Positions 25,395-35,102 are shown, counted from the first letter of the stretch. The stretch is 64,000 nucleotides of DNA from Bacteroidales bacterium (GCA_015061115.1 SUXE01000011.1:89921-153920), one strand, 5' to 3'. Numbers and translations are program-made. The notes: generated from the letters alone by a model not told the origin.

Positions 25395-25892
25395 TTAACA
25401 AATTAAATCTTTATGCTCATTTTTTATCTCAAGGATTGCTTTCAGGTCGATGCCAGGAGGCAGCATGTCTTTGGGATCTTTGCCATAGCGGAGAATGTCT
25501 CGTACGACGGTGGAGCTGATGAATGAGTGTTGAGGCTCAGTGAACAGCAGTATGGTGTCGATTCCTGAAATCTGACGGTTGGCATCCGCTACCGTCTTCT
25601 CATATTCAAAATCAGCCACCGCGCGTATTCCACGGAGGATGATTGTCGCGTCGACTTGTTTTGCGAAATCTACAGTCAAGCAGTCGTATGTGGCTACTTT
25701 GACGCGAGGCTCATTCTTGAATGTCTCTTCGATTATTCTTTTTCTTGCTTCTGTATCGAAAAATGGGCGTTTTGACTCATTGACTCCAATCGCGATGATT
25801 ACCTCATCAACAAATGAAAGTGCTCTTTTCACCACTGAATAGTGTCCAAGAGTAAGCGGGTCGAAACTTCCTGGAAATATTGCTCTTACCAT
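25395..25892 (-). CDS. coaD: Phosphopantetheine adenylyltransferase
   Basis: CoaD (165 residues) transfers AMP from ATP to 4'-phosphopantetheine, giving dephospho-CoA, the fourth step from pantothenate to CoA. The nucleotidyltransferase motif FPGSFDPLTLGHYSVVKRAL is at the N-terminus, RGIRAVADFEYE is in the middle, and the second signature SFISSTVVRDILRYG (ISS-x4-R) is near the C-terminus. The length is typical. It leads the two-gene transcript with the Ca2+-ATPase. Confidence 0.96.
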   Translation of the reverse strand: MVRAIFPGSFDPLTLGHYSVVKRALSFVDEVIIAIGVNESKRPFFDTEARKRIIEETFKNEPRVKVATYDCLTVDFAKQVDATIILRGIRAVADFEYEKTVADANRQISGIDTILLFTEPQHSFISSTVVRDILRYGKDPKDMLPPGIDLKAILEIKNEHKDLIC

Positions 25893-25919
25893 TTGGAAAA
25901 TATCTGTTTTTATTTGTCA

Positions 25920-25927
25920 CAAAGATA
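25920..25927 (-). promoter_or_regulatory. Promoter -7 element for coaD
   Basis: Minus-strand TATCTTTG 28 bases before the coaD ATG. The nearest TTTG (25946-25943) is 15 bases away, closer than the usual 19. Confidence 0.55.
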
Positions 25928-26044
25928 GGGATAATTAAATTACAAACGCTAAATGCGATGGGATAAATTGGAAATGCTAAATGTAAAAAGCATAATCGGG
26001 TACAAGTTGTGGAGGTTTAGTAATGTATGAATGATTTTTTTACA

Positions 26045-26076
26045 AAAGAAGGAGGGCAATCTGCCTCTCCTTCTTT
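26045..26076. terminator. Terminator after the AlgJ-like gene
   Basis: AAAGAAGGAG (26045-26054) and CTCCTTCTTT (26067-26076) form a 10-bp stem with an inner GGC/GCC extension. It is T-rich on the plus side and TTTTG on the minus side, so it may work in both directions. Confidence 0.75.
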
Positions 26077-26086
26077 ACATTATTCA

Positions 26087-27349
26087 TTATTTTTGATTGT
26101 CTATTTTACGCTTGATCTCTTCTGCGACATAGCGAGCTGCTATTGGCGACCAATGAGTGTCGTGACATCTGTATATATCTTTTTCTCCATTTTTTACATG
26201 TGGGTACAATAATTCTTTACAATTCAAGAATCTGTCATTAGAGTTGAATTCACGATAGTAATCCAATGGACATTTTATCTTTTTGTATTTGTTCTTTTTG
26301 GTAAAATCCTTGTAAAGGTCGAATTTGTCAGAAGGAACCATAAACAAGAAATTCTTACCTTTTTGTTTAGTGAAAGCAATTAATGACTCAAGGTTTTGTT
26401 TGGCGATGCGATATTTCTCCTTCTCTACAGGTTGTATATCCTCAAAGTAGAAGTACAAATCATTTTCAGCCCCTTTGCATGAAAACAAATCTTTTTTCAA
26501 TGGCACATGTATTACAGGATTGTCCTTTAGAATATTCCAGCGTTTTTTGACATACTCCTGTGTGTTAAGAAAACTTTGTTTTAAGTCGTCCTTCTCTTTT
26601 CCTATATTTTTCACAAATTTAGAAAACTTCTTAAATTTAGACCTTTTGACCTTTTTCTTGCACATGAATAAATTTTGAGGCGTGTCCTTCTCTGCAACAC
26701 TTGTAATGCCCAATTGCATTTTTATGAATTCTTGCGTGTCAAGAATTTTGCCTTCTAACGCTTCTTTGCTTTCCTTGATGCTTTTGACTAATTTGTAGAA
26801 TTCACCTTCTTCCGAATTTGCCGCTAAGCTTGGTGAGATATCATGTGTGGATGCCTGCTTGTTAATCTTCTCGAATTCAGGTCGTAGTTCCAATGATAGT
26901 TGTGAAAGCGTACTGGTGACATAACGCTCTACACTTTCAAAAATAACTATTTGAGGCAGTGGCTTGTCTTCAATAAGTCTATTGATAAATAGTTGATATC
27001 TTATTAGATTGTCTTCGTCTGTCCTGAAATTATAAATTTTATAGCCAGGGTAAAATTCTCCCAGATAGTTCACAAAACCTGCATTGCCTTGGTCTGAAAA
27101 AGAGTCTCCTATGACAAGAATGGCAGAGTCGCATTCTGCCTTTTCGAAATCCAGATTATCTCTTCTTGTCTCATAGCTATTTTGAGTTACCATAGAGTAG
27201 AGATAATTGTCATAATCATCATCAAATGGAAGTAGTCCTAATCGGCCTAAATCTCCATTTCTATGAGGTTCTACCGTTGTGGTATAGTATATTATTGTAC
27301 ATATTATTGGCAAAACCATCGCCAATAATTTTAAAAGGAATCGTATCAT
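26087..27349 (-). CDS. AlgJ/AlgX-like SGNH-type acetyltransferase partner
   Basis: This 420-residue protein has one N-terminal membrane helix (FLLKLLAMVLPIICTIIYYT) and a periplasmic domain. It contains an SGNH-type Ser motif AILVIGDSFSDQG (about 70-82) and a C-terminal IYRCHDTHWSP motif with the catalytic Asp/His pair, as in AlgJ/AlgX and DHHW proteins. Such proteins take the acyl group passed by an MBOAT partner and transfer it to a polysaccharide. The start ATG at 27349 lies two bases after the MBOAT stop, which places it as second gene of the pair. The charged middle (about 170-260, lysine-rich) is unusual. The acceptor glycan is unknown. Confidence 0.82.
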   Translation of the reverse strand: MIRFLLKLLAMVLPIICTIIYYTTTVEPHRNGDLGRLGLLPFDDDYDNYLYSMVTQNSYETRRDNLDFEKAECDSAILVIGDSFSDQGNAGFVNYLGEFYPGYKIYNFRTDEDNLIRYQLFINRLIEDKPLPQIVIFESVERYVTSTLSQLSLELRPEFEKINKQASTHDISPSLAANSEEGEFYKLVKSIKESKEALEGKILDTQEFIKMQLGITSVAEKDTPQNLFMCKKKVKRSKFKKFSKFVKNIGKEKDDLKQSFLNTQEYVKKRWNILKDNPVIHVPLKKDLFSCKGAENDLYFYFEDIQPVEKEKYRIAKQNLESLIAFTKQKGKNFLFMVPSDKFDLYKDFTKKNKYKKIKCPLDYYREFNSNDRFLNCKELLYPHVKNGEKDIYRCHDTHWSPIAARYVAEEIKRKIDNQK

Positions 27350-27351
27350 GA

Positions 27352-28797
27352 TTAAAATTGAAAATAAATGAATGTGTGGTTTTGTCCGGAATATAGAACT
27401 ATCATGGCAAATATCGCATAGTACAAAGGTATTCTGATCCATGCATATTTAATCCATGTGAACTCAAAACTGTGGGCTCTTTTGCGATTTATCCATTCTA
27501 CCAAGAAACATAAAACTATAGCCAAGATGGTTGGCACTTTATATGTCAAATGTAAATCTACACTTTTCCAAGAGGTAAAACTGAATATTTTATGCAAAAT
27601 ATCAAAAGCGACTCCGATATTGTCTGATCTGAATATGACCCATCCAATTGTGACTAGCATAAATGTGCCAATCATACTTAAAATTTCTTTAGGTCTTGGA
27701 TACCAAGAATCTTGTGCTACAATACCGTCGTTGCGTTTATTTAGGTTGAGTAAAATTAATGGCACGAACAATATGGCGTGATATGCGCCCCAAGCAACGT
27801 ATGTCCAGTTTGCTCCATGCCACAAACCACTTAAAAGGAAGATGACAAACACGTTTCTTACAACCTTAATTTGACTTGTTCTGCTTCCTCCTAAAGGAAT
27901 ATATACGTAGTCGACAAACCATTTGTTAAGTGAAATATGCCATCTTTTCCAGAATTCAGCGACGTCGCGGCTGAAATATGGAGTCCTGAAGTTGTCTCTA
28001 AGTGTTATGCCAAATAGTTTGCCGGTTCCTATCGCAATGTCTGAGTATCCTGAAAAATCACCATAAATCTGCAATGCAAAGAAAACACTAGCTAAAGCAA
28101 GTGTGGCGCCATTGCTGTTCTGGTAATTGTTGAATGCATAATCAACAAACTCGGCGCAGTTGTCCGCAATTACAATTTTCTTAAACAAACCCCATAATAT
28201 CTGACGCATTCCGTCTGCTGCTTTTTCATAATCAAATACCCTTTTTTCAAAAAATTGAGGTAATAAGTTAGATGCTCGTTCAATTGGTCCCGCAACAAGT
28301 TGAGGGAAGAAACTTATGAAAGCAAAGAAGGCGATGACATCGTGTGTGGCTTCGATTTTTTTTCTATACACATCAATAGAATAGCCGATTGCTTGAAATG
28401 TATAAAATGAGATACCAACGGGTAGTATTATGCCAAGAGTTGAAACTTGTATGTTGACATGAAATAGAGACATTAAATCTACAAAACTGTTGACAAAGAA
28501 GTTGTAATACTTGAAAATGCCCAAAATCATCAGATTGATGACAACATTTAGAATGCAGATATACTTGGCACCCGATCCCTTTTTGTTTAGATTTTTTGCA
28601 ATCAATATTCCTGAGACAAAACTACATAGGGTAGTAAATGCTATAAGGAATAGGAAACGATAATCCCACAAACCATAAAATATATAGCTTGCTACTACAA
28701 TCAGACAATTTTGAATTTTTGGCAGCTTAAAAGCGACCCAATAAAGAATAAATACTATCGGCAGAAACAGTATGTATTCGAATGAATTGAAAATCAC
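27352..28797 (-). CDS. MBOAT-family O-acyltransferase (AlgI-like)
   Basis: This 481-residue polytopic inner-membrane protein has ten or more hydrophobic segments. Family signatures are MIFNSFEYILFLPIVFILYW at the start, SFYTFQAIGYSIDVYRKK, FFPQLVAGPIERA, and FWKRWHISLNKWFVDYVYIPLGGSR. The catalytic His region is LLSGLWHGANWTYVAWG. AlgI-like MBOATs move acetyl groups across the membrane for O-acetylation of exopolysaccharide or other surface glycans. It is paired with the AlgJ-like gene downstream. It lies 36 bases after the OmpA gene and may share its transcript. Confidence 0.92.
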   Translation of the reverse strand: MIFNSFEYILFLPIVFILYWVAFKLPKIQNCLIVVASYIFYGLWDYRFLFLIAFTTLCSFVSGILIAKNLNKKGSGAKYICILNVVINLMILGIFKYYNFFVNSFVDLMSLFHVNIQVSTLGIILPVGISFYTFQAIGYSIDVYRKKIEATHDVIAFFAFISFFPQLVAGPIERASNLLPQFFEKRVFDYEKAADGMRQILWGLFKKIVIADNCAEFVDYAFNNYQNSNGATLALASVFFALQIYGDFSGYSDIAIGTGKLFGITLRDNFRTPYFSRDVAEFWKRWHISLNKWFVDYVYIPLGGSRTSQIKVVRNVFVIFLLSGLWHGANWTYVAWGAYHAILFVPLILLNLNKRNDGIVAQDSWYPRPKEILSMIGTFMLVTIGWVIFRSDNIGVAFDILHKIFSFTSWKSVDLHLTYKVPTILAIVLCFLVEWINRKRAHSFEFTWIKYAWIRIPLYYAIFAMIVLYSGQNHTFIYFQF

Positions 28798-28833
28798 GAG
28801 ATAAAGTGTTTAAATGTTTATATTATGATATTT

Positions 28834-30672
28834 TTAGAACTCAACTTCAAAGTCAACTCGTCTGTTTAACGCTTTTCCTTTTTCCGTCTTGTTAGATGCC
28901 ACTGGTTTTGTTCCTCCGAATCCATCACTTCTCAATCTCGACGATTTGATTCCTTTTTTCGTTAGATATTTCACTACTGCAGCGGCTCTTTCTTTCGACA
29001 GCTTCAAGTTTTGTGCTGGCTTGCCGACATTGTCGGTGTGTCCGGAGATGTGCAGCTTGTATGACGGATTCTTTTTCATCATTGTCACCACTCTGTTGAG
29101 AATCGGATATGACGATGACTTGATGACTGCGTTGTTTGTCTCAAACTGTATTCCGTGCACTGCTTTTTTCAGCACTGCTTTGTTTTTCGCGGAAATCTCA
29201 GGACATCCGTTGTTCTTGGCTGAACCTTTTACTGTCGGACATTTGTCGAGGTAGTCTGGCACTTCGTCTCCATCTGTGTCGACTGGACATCCGCAAGTGT
29301 CAACCAGAGCTTCATTTGGTGTGTCAGGACATTTGTCGAGATAGTCAGCTACACCGTCGCCATCGCTATCTACCGGACATCCATGTGCATCTACCTCGAT
29401 GCTGTCTGGTGTGTTAGGACATAGATCGTAGATGTCTGCAATTCCGTCTCCATCGCTGTCTATCGGGCATCCGACGGAATCAACCTGCACTCCCTTAGGT
29501 GTGCCAGGACATTGGTCTAGATAATCAGGAACGCTGTCTTTGTCAGTGTCGAGCGGACAACCACATGAATCCACCGCTACGTTGGCTGGAGTTCCTAGAC
29601 ATTTGTCAACTTTGTCTAGCACACCGTCGTTGTCATCATCTCTGAGTCTAGGACAAGGAATTTTTACTCCTAGTCGAACACCTATAGAATTAAGATTTGC
29701 AGCGTCGACGGAATTGGACGCCAACAATCCGCAGTATTCCTTTGTGTCAGTCAATGATTTGCCTTCGTTTTTAGTTATGCTTGACAAACCGAGATTTCCA
29801 TAGACTCCATAGAAGAAATTGGCATTGGCTGTCTTATGCACAAAGTTTATATCAAGGTATATTCCTGCGGAGATGTGCTTGGTGTCTGTCGTTCCTCTTG
29901 GACGCTCATATTTTGTCGCATAACCGTGCTGAGGAATGTCTGGATTGATATACAAATCTGCGTTTTCGATGTATCCGCTCGTTTTGCGGTTTCCTGCCTT
30001 CACTCTGTAAGTTGTCTTCACTGGATATGATAATTTCAAACCAGCTCCAGTAAGTAGGGTGGTGTTGCCACCCAAGTATCTGCGATATAGAAGTCCGATT
30101 GGCGATTCTAAAGCTATGCAAGTCTGTCTCTCTTCCCAATTTTTGAAGTCTGTATAGAATTCGCTCTCTTCTATCGTGGTTGTCCCATCGGAAAGTGTCA
30201 CAGGAATTTTTCCTGAAGATACGTATCGAGCGTCGATAATCGTCTTGGCATTGTATACTGTTGCTCCGACTCCGAATGAAAGTCCCCATTTCTTGCTGAA
30301 GAAGACATTGTAGTCAATATTGATTGATCCTCCAGCCATTGGTGAACGGTCGCAATCTTTAGGGTCGTATTTCAGTGTGCTAAGACCACCGCCAAATCCC
30401 AAACTTAGATATTTGTTTTGTGGCTCCCAAAGAGGAAGGGTAAGATCTAGTTTTTGTGGCATCTTTTGAGTTGTTGCTCCCAATCCAGATGCTGTGTCTT
30501 TCAATGTTTCAATAATAGTAGTATCATTTGCCGCTGAAATCTTGGCTTTCTTCAAAACCCCAGGCTCTTGTAATACGACAGTCTTGGAATCATTTGAAGA
30601 CTGTTTCTCTTGTGCCGATAAGCTGCAGAATGCAGCGGACAACGCTAATATTATACTTGCTGTATTTTTCAT
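28834..30672 (-). CDS. OmpA-family protein with thrombospondin type 3 repeats
   Basis: This 612-residue outer-membrane protein has a signal peptide (residues 1-20), a beta-barrel-like N-terminal domain (about 80-340) and five TSP3 calcium-binding repeats. The repeats lie at about 345-487, each with a DxDxDGxxDxxDxCP core. The C-terminal OmpA peptidoglycan-binding domain (about 490-612) has LHISGHTDNVG and NLKLSKERAAAVVKYL. It probably ties the outer membrane to the cell wall. The gene follows the repeat-rich secreted protein by 34 bases. Some members of this architecture are immunogenic, but no function beyond structure is shown here. Confidence 0.9.
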   Translation of the reverse strand: MKNTASIILALSAAFCSLSAQEKQSSNDSKTVVLQEPGVLKKAKISAANDTTIIETLKDTASGLGATTQKMPQKLDLTLPLWEPQNKYLSLGFGGGLSTLKYDPKDCDRSPMAGGSINIDYNVFFSKKWGLSFGVGATVYNAKTIIDARYVSSGKIPVTLSDGTTTIEESEFYTDFKNWEERQTCIALESPIGLLYRRYLGGNTTLLTGAGLKLSYPVKTTYRVKAGNRKTSGYIENADLYINPDIPQHGYATKYERPRGTTDTKHISAGIYLDINFVHKTANANFFYGVYGNLGLSSITKNEGKSLTDTKEYCGLLASNSVDAANLNSIGVRLGVKIPCPRLRDDDNDGVLDKVDKCLGTPANVAVDSCGCPLDTDKDSVPDYLDQCPGTPKGVQVDSVGCPIDSDGDGIADIYDLCPNTPDSIEVDAHGCPVDSDGDGVADYLDKCPDTPNEALVDTCGCPVDTDGDEVPDYLDKCPTVKGSAKNNGCPEISAKNKAVLKKAVHGIQFETNNAVIKSSSYPILNRVVTMMKKNPSYKLHISGHTDNVGKPAQNLKLSKERAAAVVKYLTKKGIKSSRLRSDGFGGTKPVASNKTEKGKALNRRVDFEVEF

Positions 30673-30706
30673 CTTTCGTTTGTCTCAATCCTGATTTGAC
30701 CCCATT

Positions 30707-33046
30707 TTATTCAACAATCACTTTGACACTTTGGTCTGTGCCGTCAAGGACTAACACATAGATTCCTGGCTTGACTGTGAATGTCATCTCTTTTGCTGCA
30801 GGTTTTGAATCAATCACCATGCCTCCTACACTCATCAATAGAACATTTGCTGTTGTGCTTCCTGCAACATTTGCGATAATCTTGCCTGTCTCTCCTCGAG
30901 CTGACAGATTCAATGGCCTGCCGAAATCTAAATATGTAGGTCCGACGGATAGTCCACCGTCGACTTCACACTTATAATAACCGCATAATCCTGCCTTGTC
31001 GCTATAGTACTGGCCTGTGGCTCCTGGAATCAACTCTCCATCTTTATACCACTGATATGTAGCCGTCTTTACTTTTGTCTTGTCTACTGCTATTACATCG
31101 TTCCACAGCACAATGATGCATGATGCCGGATAATCGATTGTCACATCGACAGTGAATGTTGTGTCAAGATTGCCAGACACAAGTGTCACTCCCATTTTGT
31201 ATTTGCCTGGAATTGTGCTGCTTGTAGTAGGGATCTTTATTGTTCGTTGTTCATTGTCGAACTCTCTCAATGTGTCTCCAAGTTCTGGCATCTGATCACA
31301 GCTGAGTTTGTAATATTGTACGATCCCGTCTACATCGATATCTATTGCCAATTCTTCTCCAGGTATGATGTTAGACTCAGCACTGGCTGTGTCAAAATCA
31401 AATTTCTCGCTTTCTACGATGTCAAACTGATAATGTTTTGTCTCGACTGTCGAGTCTGTCCATTCGTAATGAACAGTGTCTATGAGTGTCACTGCAACAT
31501 CATGGGTTCCGATTTCTGTCTGTTTGTTTCCTTCCACAAGATAATGGTCATTATCATCGATTGTATATGCCTGTACTTTTCTGTTATAGTAGAAAATTGT
31601 TGAGTCTGTCGACGGAATCGCGACTTTGATTTTTGCGATTTTCAATTGATAAATTTGATTGTCAGTTGTGGAGTCGCTCCATGCATAGTTCGGCTTCAGC
31701 GATACGGTTGTCGTGTATGTGCCAGGCTCTATGCCGATAGCTTTCCCTGAAATTGTGTAAGCTGGATTTTCTGGAACCTTTATCGTATAGATTGTGCTGT
31801 CGTATATGACTTCGTTTGAAATCACTGCTGGTTTGTCTACCAAGATTGGAAGAATCTTTACAGATAGGTTTATTGTGTCTTTCGACCCGTCTTCCCATAC
31901 ATAACTAGGGTTGAGTGCCAATCTTACATTGTATTCACCTGCGTCTACAGCCTCTCCATTCTCAACTGTATAGCCTTCGTTTTCAGGAACAAATGATATT
32001 GTTGCTCCTGTATATGTGAAGTCTTTTCTCTCTGGAATCTTTATTTTCCCCTCTTCTATGACGAATGTCACTTTCTTTGGCTCAGACGTGTTGTCTGCCC
32101 ATATGTAGTTTTCAGTGTCGTTGATAGAAACTGTTCTTTCATAAATGCCGACGGCGGATGCCATCTCATTGGTTATGTCGACTGTGTATCTGTTGTTTTC
32201 AGCCACTTCAAAGAATTTGACTTTCCCGTCATAGTAGAAAGTGTCTTTGACGGCAACAGGAAGATCCACTGGCGATTTTGAAATTTCGAAATTGAATGTT
32301 TTGGCTTCAGTTGTGCCGTCTGCCCACACATGGTTGTTGTCTGATAGAGAGACGGTCACAATGTGATTTCCAGCATTGACTTGCGCGTTTCCTGTGACCT
32401 CGTAGTTTATGTTTGGTGTGATTGCGTAAATCAGTATCGCTCCGTTGTATGTGTATTTTGTTGTGTCGGCTGACGGAATCTCAACCATGGCTTTGCTGAT
32501 TGCAAAATTGTATTTTTTGTCGGCGACGGTAGAATCCGTCCATTCGTAGTTGACTGAGTCATTAAGTGAGACAATCACTTCGTAGTCGCCGGCATTTGTC
32601 TTGTTGATGCCATCTGCTGTATAATATTCATTTCCTGCGATTCCGTAAGTCAGCTGTTGCCCATTGTAGACAAATTTGGACGTGTCTGCTGATGGAATCT
32701 CTACTTGTGATTTGTTGATGGTGAAATCGTATGTCTTGGGGTCGGTGCTTCCGTCTTCCCATTCACAAAGAAGTGGGTCTTTGAGTGAGACTGTCACTTC
32801 ATATTTTCCAGCGGTCGTATGAGTGTTGCCAAATATGGAAAATAGTGTTGTGTCGCCTGAAAGTGAGTAAGTCTGAAGATTCCCGTTGTAGACAAACGAC
32901 GTAGAGTCTGCCGGCGGAATGATCACCTTTGTTTTATCGGAAGATTCATCAGCCATTGCAACTGCACAATCGAGTAATGCTGTGATAAACAAAGAACTAA
33001 ACTTGACAATATGTCTTGCTTTGTGTGAGTAGTATTGGTTTCTCAT
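30707..33046 (-). CDS. Secreted repeat protein with seven MBG-like repeats and sorting domain
   Basis: This 779-residue exported protein has a signal-like N-terminus, then seven tandem repeats of about 70 residues (about 41-560). Each shows an IPxADTxxFxYNGxxxxY-type opening, an AGxYxVTVSL core and a closing YEWxDxTxxxKxYNFxI. They resemble Ig-like (MBG-type) adhesin repeats. A segment of about 100 residues and an Ig-like stretch (TYQWYKDGELIPGATGQYYS) follow. The last 70 residues (NVLLMSVGGMVIDSKPA, then FTVKPGIYVLVLDG) match the type A sorting domain of type IX secretion. It probably acts as a surface adhesin or matrix protein. Repeats 1-3 are closest to one another; 4-6 are diverged. Confidence 0.78.
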   Translation of the reverse strand: MRNQYYSHKARHIVKFSSLFITALLDCAVAMADESSDKTKVIIPPADSTSFVYNGNLQTYSLSGDTTLFSIFGNTHTTAGKYEVTVSLKDPLLCEWEDGSTDPKTYDFTINKSQVEIPSADTSKFVYNGQQLTYGIAGNEYYTADGINKTNAGDYEVIVSLNDSVNYEWTDSTVADKKYNFAISKAMVEIPSADTTKYTYNGAILIYAITPNINYEVTGNAQVNAGNHIVTVSLSDNNHVWADGTTEAKTFNFEISKSPVDLPVAVKDTFYYDGKVKFFEVAENNRYTVDITNEMASAVGIYERTVSINDTENYIWADNTSEPKKVTFVIEEGKIKIPERKDFTYTGATISFVPENEGYTVENGEAVDAGEYNVRLALNPSYVWEDGSKDTINLSVKILPILVDKPAVISNEVIYDSTIYTIKVPENPAYTISGKAIGIEPGTYTTTVSLKPNYAWSDSTTDNQIYQLKIAKIKVAIPSTDSTIFYYNRKVQAYTIDDNDHYLVEGNKQTEIGTHDVAVTLIDTVHYEWTDSTVETKHYQFDIVESEKFDFDTASAESNIIPGEELAIDIDVDGIVQYYKLSCDQMPELGDTLREFDNEQRTIKIPTTSSTIPGKYKMGVTLVSGNLDTTFTVDVTIDYPASCIIVLWNDVIAVDKTKVKTATYQWYKDGELIPGATGQYYSDKAGLCGYYKCEVDGGLSVGPTYLDFGRPLNLSARGETGKIIANVAGSTTANVLLMSVGGMVIDSKPAAKEMTFTVKPGIYVLVLDGTDQSVKVIVE

Positions 33047-33124
33047 ACAAAATTATTTTTCTCTTATTAGAATTTTAATATGTTCAGTCAAGACCGTAAC
33101 ATGTACAATTTTGAAGTGACGTTG

Positions 33125-33132
33125 CAAATATA
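33125..33132 (-). promoter_or_regulatory. Promoter -7 element for the repeat protein / OmpA cluster
   Basis: Minus-strand TATATTTG, followed by GCAACGTC. No TTTG at the right distance was found. Leader about 80 nt. Confidence 0.5.
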
Positions 33133-33194
33133 GTTATTTCTACAGATACAGAAAAGGATTGTATCTATCCAATTTGTAAAAATTAAATCTAAAA

Positions 33195-33258
33195 GAGAAT
33201 TGTTAAGTGCGGAACGTGCTAACTCCCCTTCTGCTGCGCGAGCTTTAGGTGAACACAT
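33195..33258 (+). repeat. Dispersed repeat R1, copy d (5' half only)
   Basis: GAGAATTGTTAAG, then a hairpin built on GTGCGGAACGTGC (formed with G-T pairs), then GCGCGAGC and GAACAC. It matches the first about 65 bp of R1 and stops there. It lies in the spacer between the repeat-protein gene and hemW. Confidence 0.65.
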
Positions 33259-33279
33259 GGAAAATAACATATTTCCAAT

Positions 33280-34428
33280 TCATTCTTCATCGACTACGAT
33301 GAATTCAGTGAAGATGGTGTCGGAAATGAAGATCCCTTTTTCTGTGAGACGGCATTTCCCGTCGAGGAACTCTATGTTGTTTTCTTTTTCTTGCGTAGTC
33401 GCCACTTCTTTTGCAAAATCGGCAAGGCTTGACCCGAATTTGTTTTCAATATATTGGAAATCAATGCCGTCGCTTGTGCGTAACGCTGTGAGAATGTAGT
33501 CGTTATATTTTTCCGTCACACTCAAAGTCTCTATTTCTGTGTCAAGTCTGTTTTCACTGATGGCTTTGAGGTATTTTGGCAGATGGCTCACATTCCATTG
33601 TCTGCTTTCTCCATTATAGGAGTGAGCGGCAGGTCCGATGCCGATATATGGGATGTCGTGCCAGTAAGACGAGTTGTGACGTGAACGGTATCCTTTGAGT
33701 GCGAAGTTGGATATCTCATAATGTTCGTAGCCGGACGAAGATGTGGCTTCTCTCAAATGTTTGAAACATGTGAGACAGTCCGACTCATCCATCTCTGTCA
33801 GTTCTCCTTTTGAGATTTTTTTTGTCAGAAGCGAACCTCTATGTAGTTCAAGACAATAAGCCGAAATATGGTTGGGTTTCAATGCGATCGCTGTCGCCAC
33901 ATCGTTTTTCCAGGAGTCTATCGTTTGCGACGGGAGACCATAAATCAGGTCGATGCTGATATTGTTAAATCCGAATTTGCGGGCGTTCGCGATTGCGTTT
34001 TTGGCTTCATCTGCATTATGTCGACGGTTGATGATTTTTAGTGTGGTATCGTTAAATGATTGACAACCAATGCTAAGACGGTTGATGGCTGTGCCAGACA
34101 ACTCTTTTAGATAGTCCTCTGTCAAATCATTAGGATTCGCCTCCATCGTGATTTCCATTTTGTTTGTGTCGACGTGAGGGAAGGATTCTAGCGCGCAATT
34201 GATCAGGATATTTATCTCCGACGACGATAGCAGAGACGGAGTGCCACCGCCGATGTAGATTGTCTCGAGCACATTCGCGTCGACGGGAAGATAATCGGCT
34301 CGCATTTTCATCTCTTTGCAGAGTGCGTCGATCAGCTCCACACGTTTGTTGAGAAGCGTGGTGGAGAAGAAATCGCAGTAGCTGCATCTTTGGGTGCAGA
34401 GCGGAATATGGATATAGAGTCCTGCCAA
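33280..34428 (-). CDS. hemW: Radical SAM protein HemW (heme chaperone)
   Basis: HemW (382 residues) is a radical SAM protein related to HemN. It opens with MAGLYIHIPLCTQRCSYCDF, where Cys11, Cys15 and Cys18 form the CxxxCxxC cluster site. Further motifs are TIYIGGGTPSLLSS, MEANPNDLT, INRLSIGCQSFND and DLIYGLPSQT, with the C-terminal HemN_C domain from about 310. The HemN-specific fourth Cys is absent (CxxxCxYCDF only), which supports the heme-chaperone HemW call over coproporphyrinogen oxidase. It starts six bases after the lipoprotein gene and is co-transcribed with it. Confidence 0.92.
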   Translation of the reverse strand: MAGLYIHIPLCTQRCSYCDFFSTTLLNKRVELIDALCKEMKMRADYLPVDANVLETIYIGGGTPSLLSSSEINILINCALESFPHVDTNKMEITMEANPNDLTEDYLKELSGTAINRLSIGCQSFNDTTLKIINRRHNADEAKNAIANARKFGFNNISIDLIYGLPSQTIDSWKNDVATAIALKPNHISAYCLELHRGSLLTKKISKGELTEMDESDCLTCFKHLREATSSSGYEHYEISNFALKGYRSRHNSSYWHDIPYIGIGPAAHSYNGESRQWNVSHLPKYLKAISENRLDTEIETLSVTEKYNDYILTALRTSDGIDFQYIENKFGSSLADFAKEVATTQEKENNIEFLDGKCRLTEKGIFISDTIFTEFIVVDEE

Positions 34429-34434
34429 TTGTTT

Positions 34435-35034
34435 TTATTCTTGTACCGTAGGATATACGTTGTCTTCTGCTTTTTCAATTTCATCAAAAATAGGATAGTG
34501 GCAACGGCTGAAATAGCAGTAGCAGGCTCCGCTCTCTATTTTGTCGATGATATTCTGGGGAACAGAACCGTCTTCTTCCAACAATATAATTATTTCCTCT
34601 TTAGTAAGATAGAATGTCGCATTGTCGGGAGTCTGGTCTTTTATATACCAGAACGGAAGATACCAACTGCCCATGAACCCCTGTGTCTCTTCGAAATTGA
34701 GGATATGGCGATCTGCGGAGTATTTGCTGCGTCTTAAATACATATCATCCTCAATATCGATGTCGACGATGCAGTAGGCAGTATCTTCTGTGAAATATAG
34801 AGTGCGGCAACCCATCGTCTTCTTCATGAAGTTCTGACACACATTGGCGGCAGTGTTCTGCATGCTTCCGTTTTTAGTGTTGATCACAGCACGTACAGAG
34901 TCGAATTGCCAACCTCCCTTCAACAGTTCTTTGTCGATGGGAGTCAAGTCAATCTCATCCACGTATTGTTCTCTGCAAGATGAGAGGACAATAGAGATTG
35001 CAGCTAAAATTATTATAAATAGATTCTTAACCAT
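34435..35034 (-). CDS. Uncharacterised small lipoprotein (lipocalin-like hints)
   Basis: This 199-residue protein has a lipobox VLSSC (Cys20) and a beta-rich body: LLKGGWQFDSVRAVIN opens a lipocalin-like first strand, followed by CRTLYFTEDTAYCIVDIDIE and SWYLPFWYIKD. I do not recognise a named family. It heads a two-gene transcript with hemW from a good promoter at 35073-35102. A role in heme or ligand handling with HemW would be a guess from position. Confidence 0.7.
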   Translation of the reverse strand: MVKNLFIIILAAISIVLSSCREQYVDEIDLTPIDKELLKGGWQFDSVRAVINTKNGSMQNTAANVCQNFMKKTMGCRTLYFTEDTAYCIVDIDIEDDMYLRRSKYSADRHILNFEETQGFMGSWYLPFWYIKDQTPDNATFYLTKEEIIILLEEDGSVPQNIIDKIESGACYCYFSRCHYPIFDEIEKAEDNVYPTVQE

Positions 35035-35072
35035 ATTATATCCTTATTAATGCGTTTTTGATGAAAACTATA

Positions 35073-35102
35073 CAAAGTTAGGTTTTTGAATGGAAAATCA
35101 AA
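35073..35102 (-). promoter_or_regulatory. Promoter of the lipoprotein-hemW operon
   Basis: Minus-strand TAACTTTG (35080 to 35073) and TTTG (35102-35099), spacing 18. Confidence 0.7.

Noticed and set aside
33280..34428. Call as oxygen-independent coproporphyrinogen oxidase HemN
   Set aside because: The protein is short (382 residues) and shows the HemW-type CxxxCxxC start without the extra HemN cysteine, so HemW is preferred.
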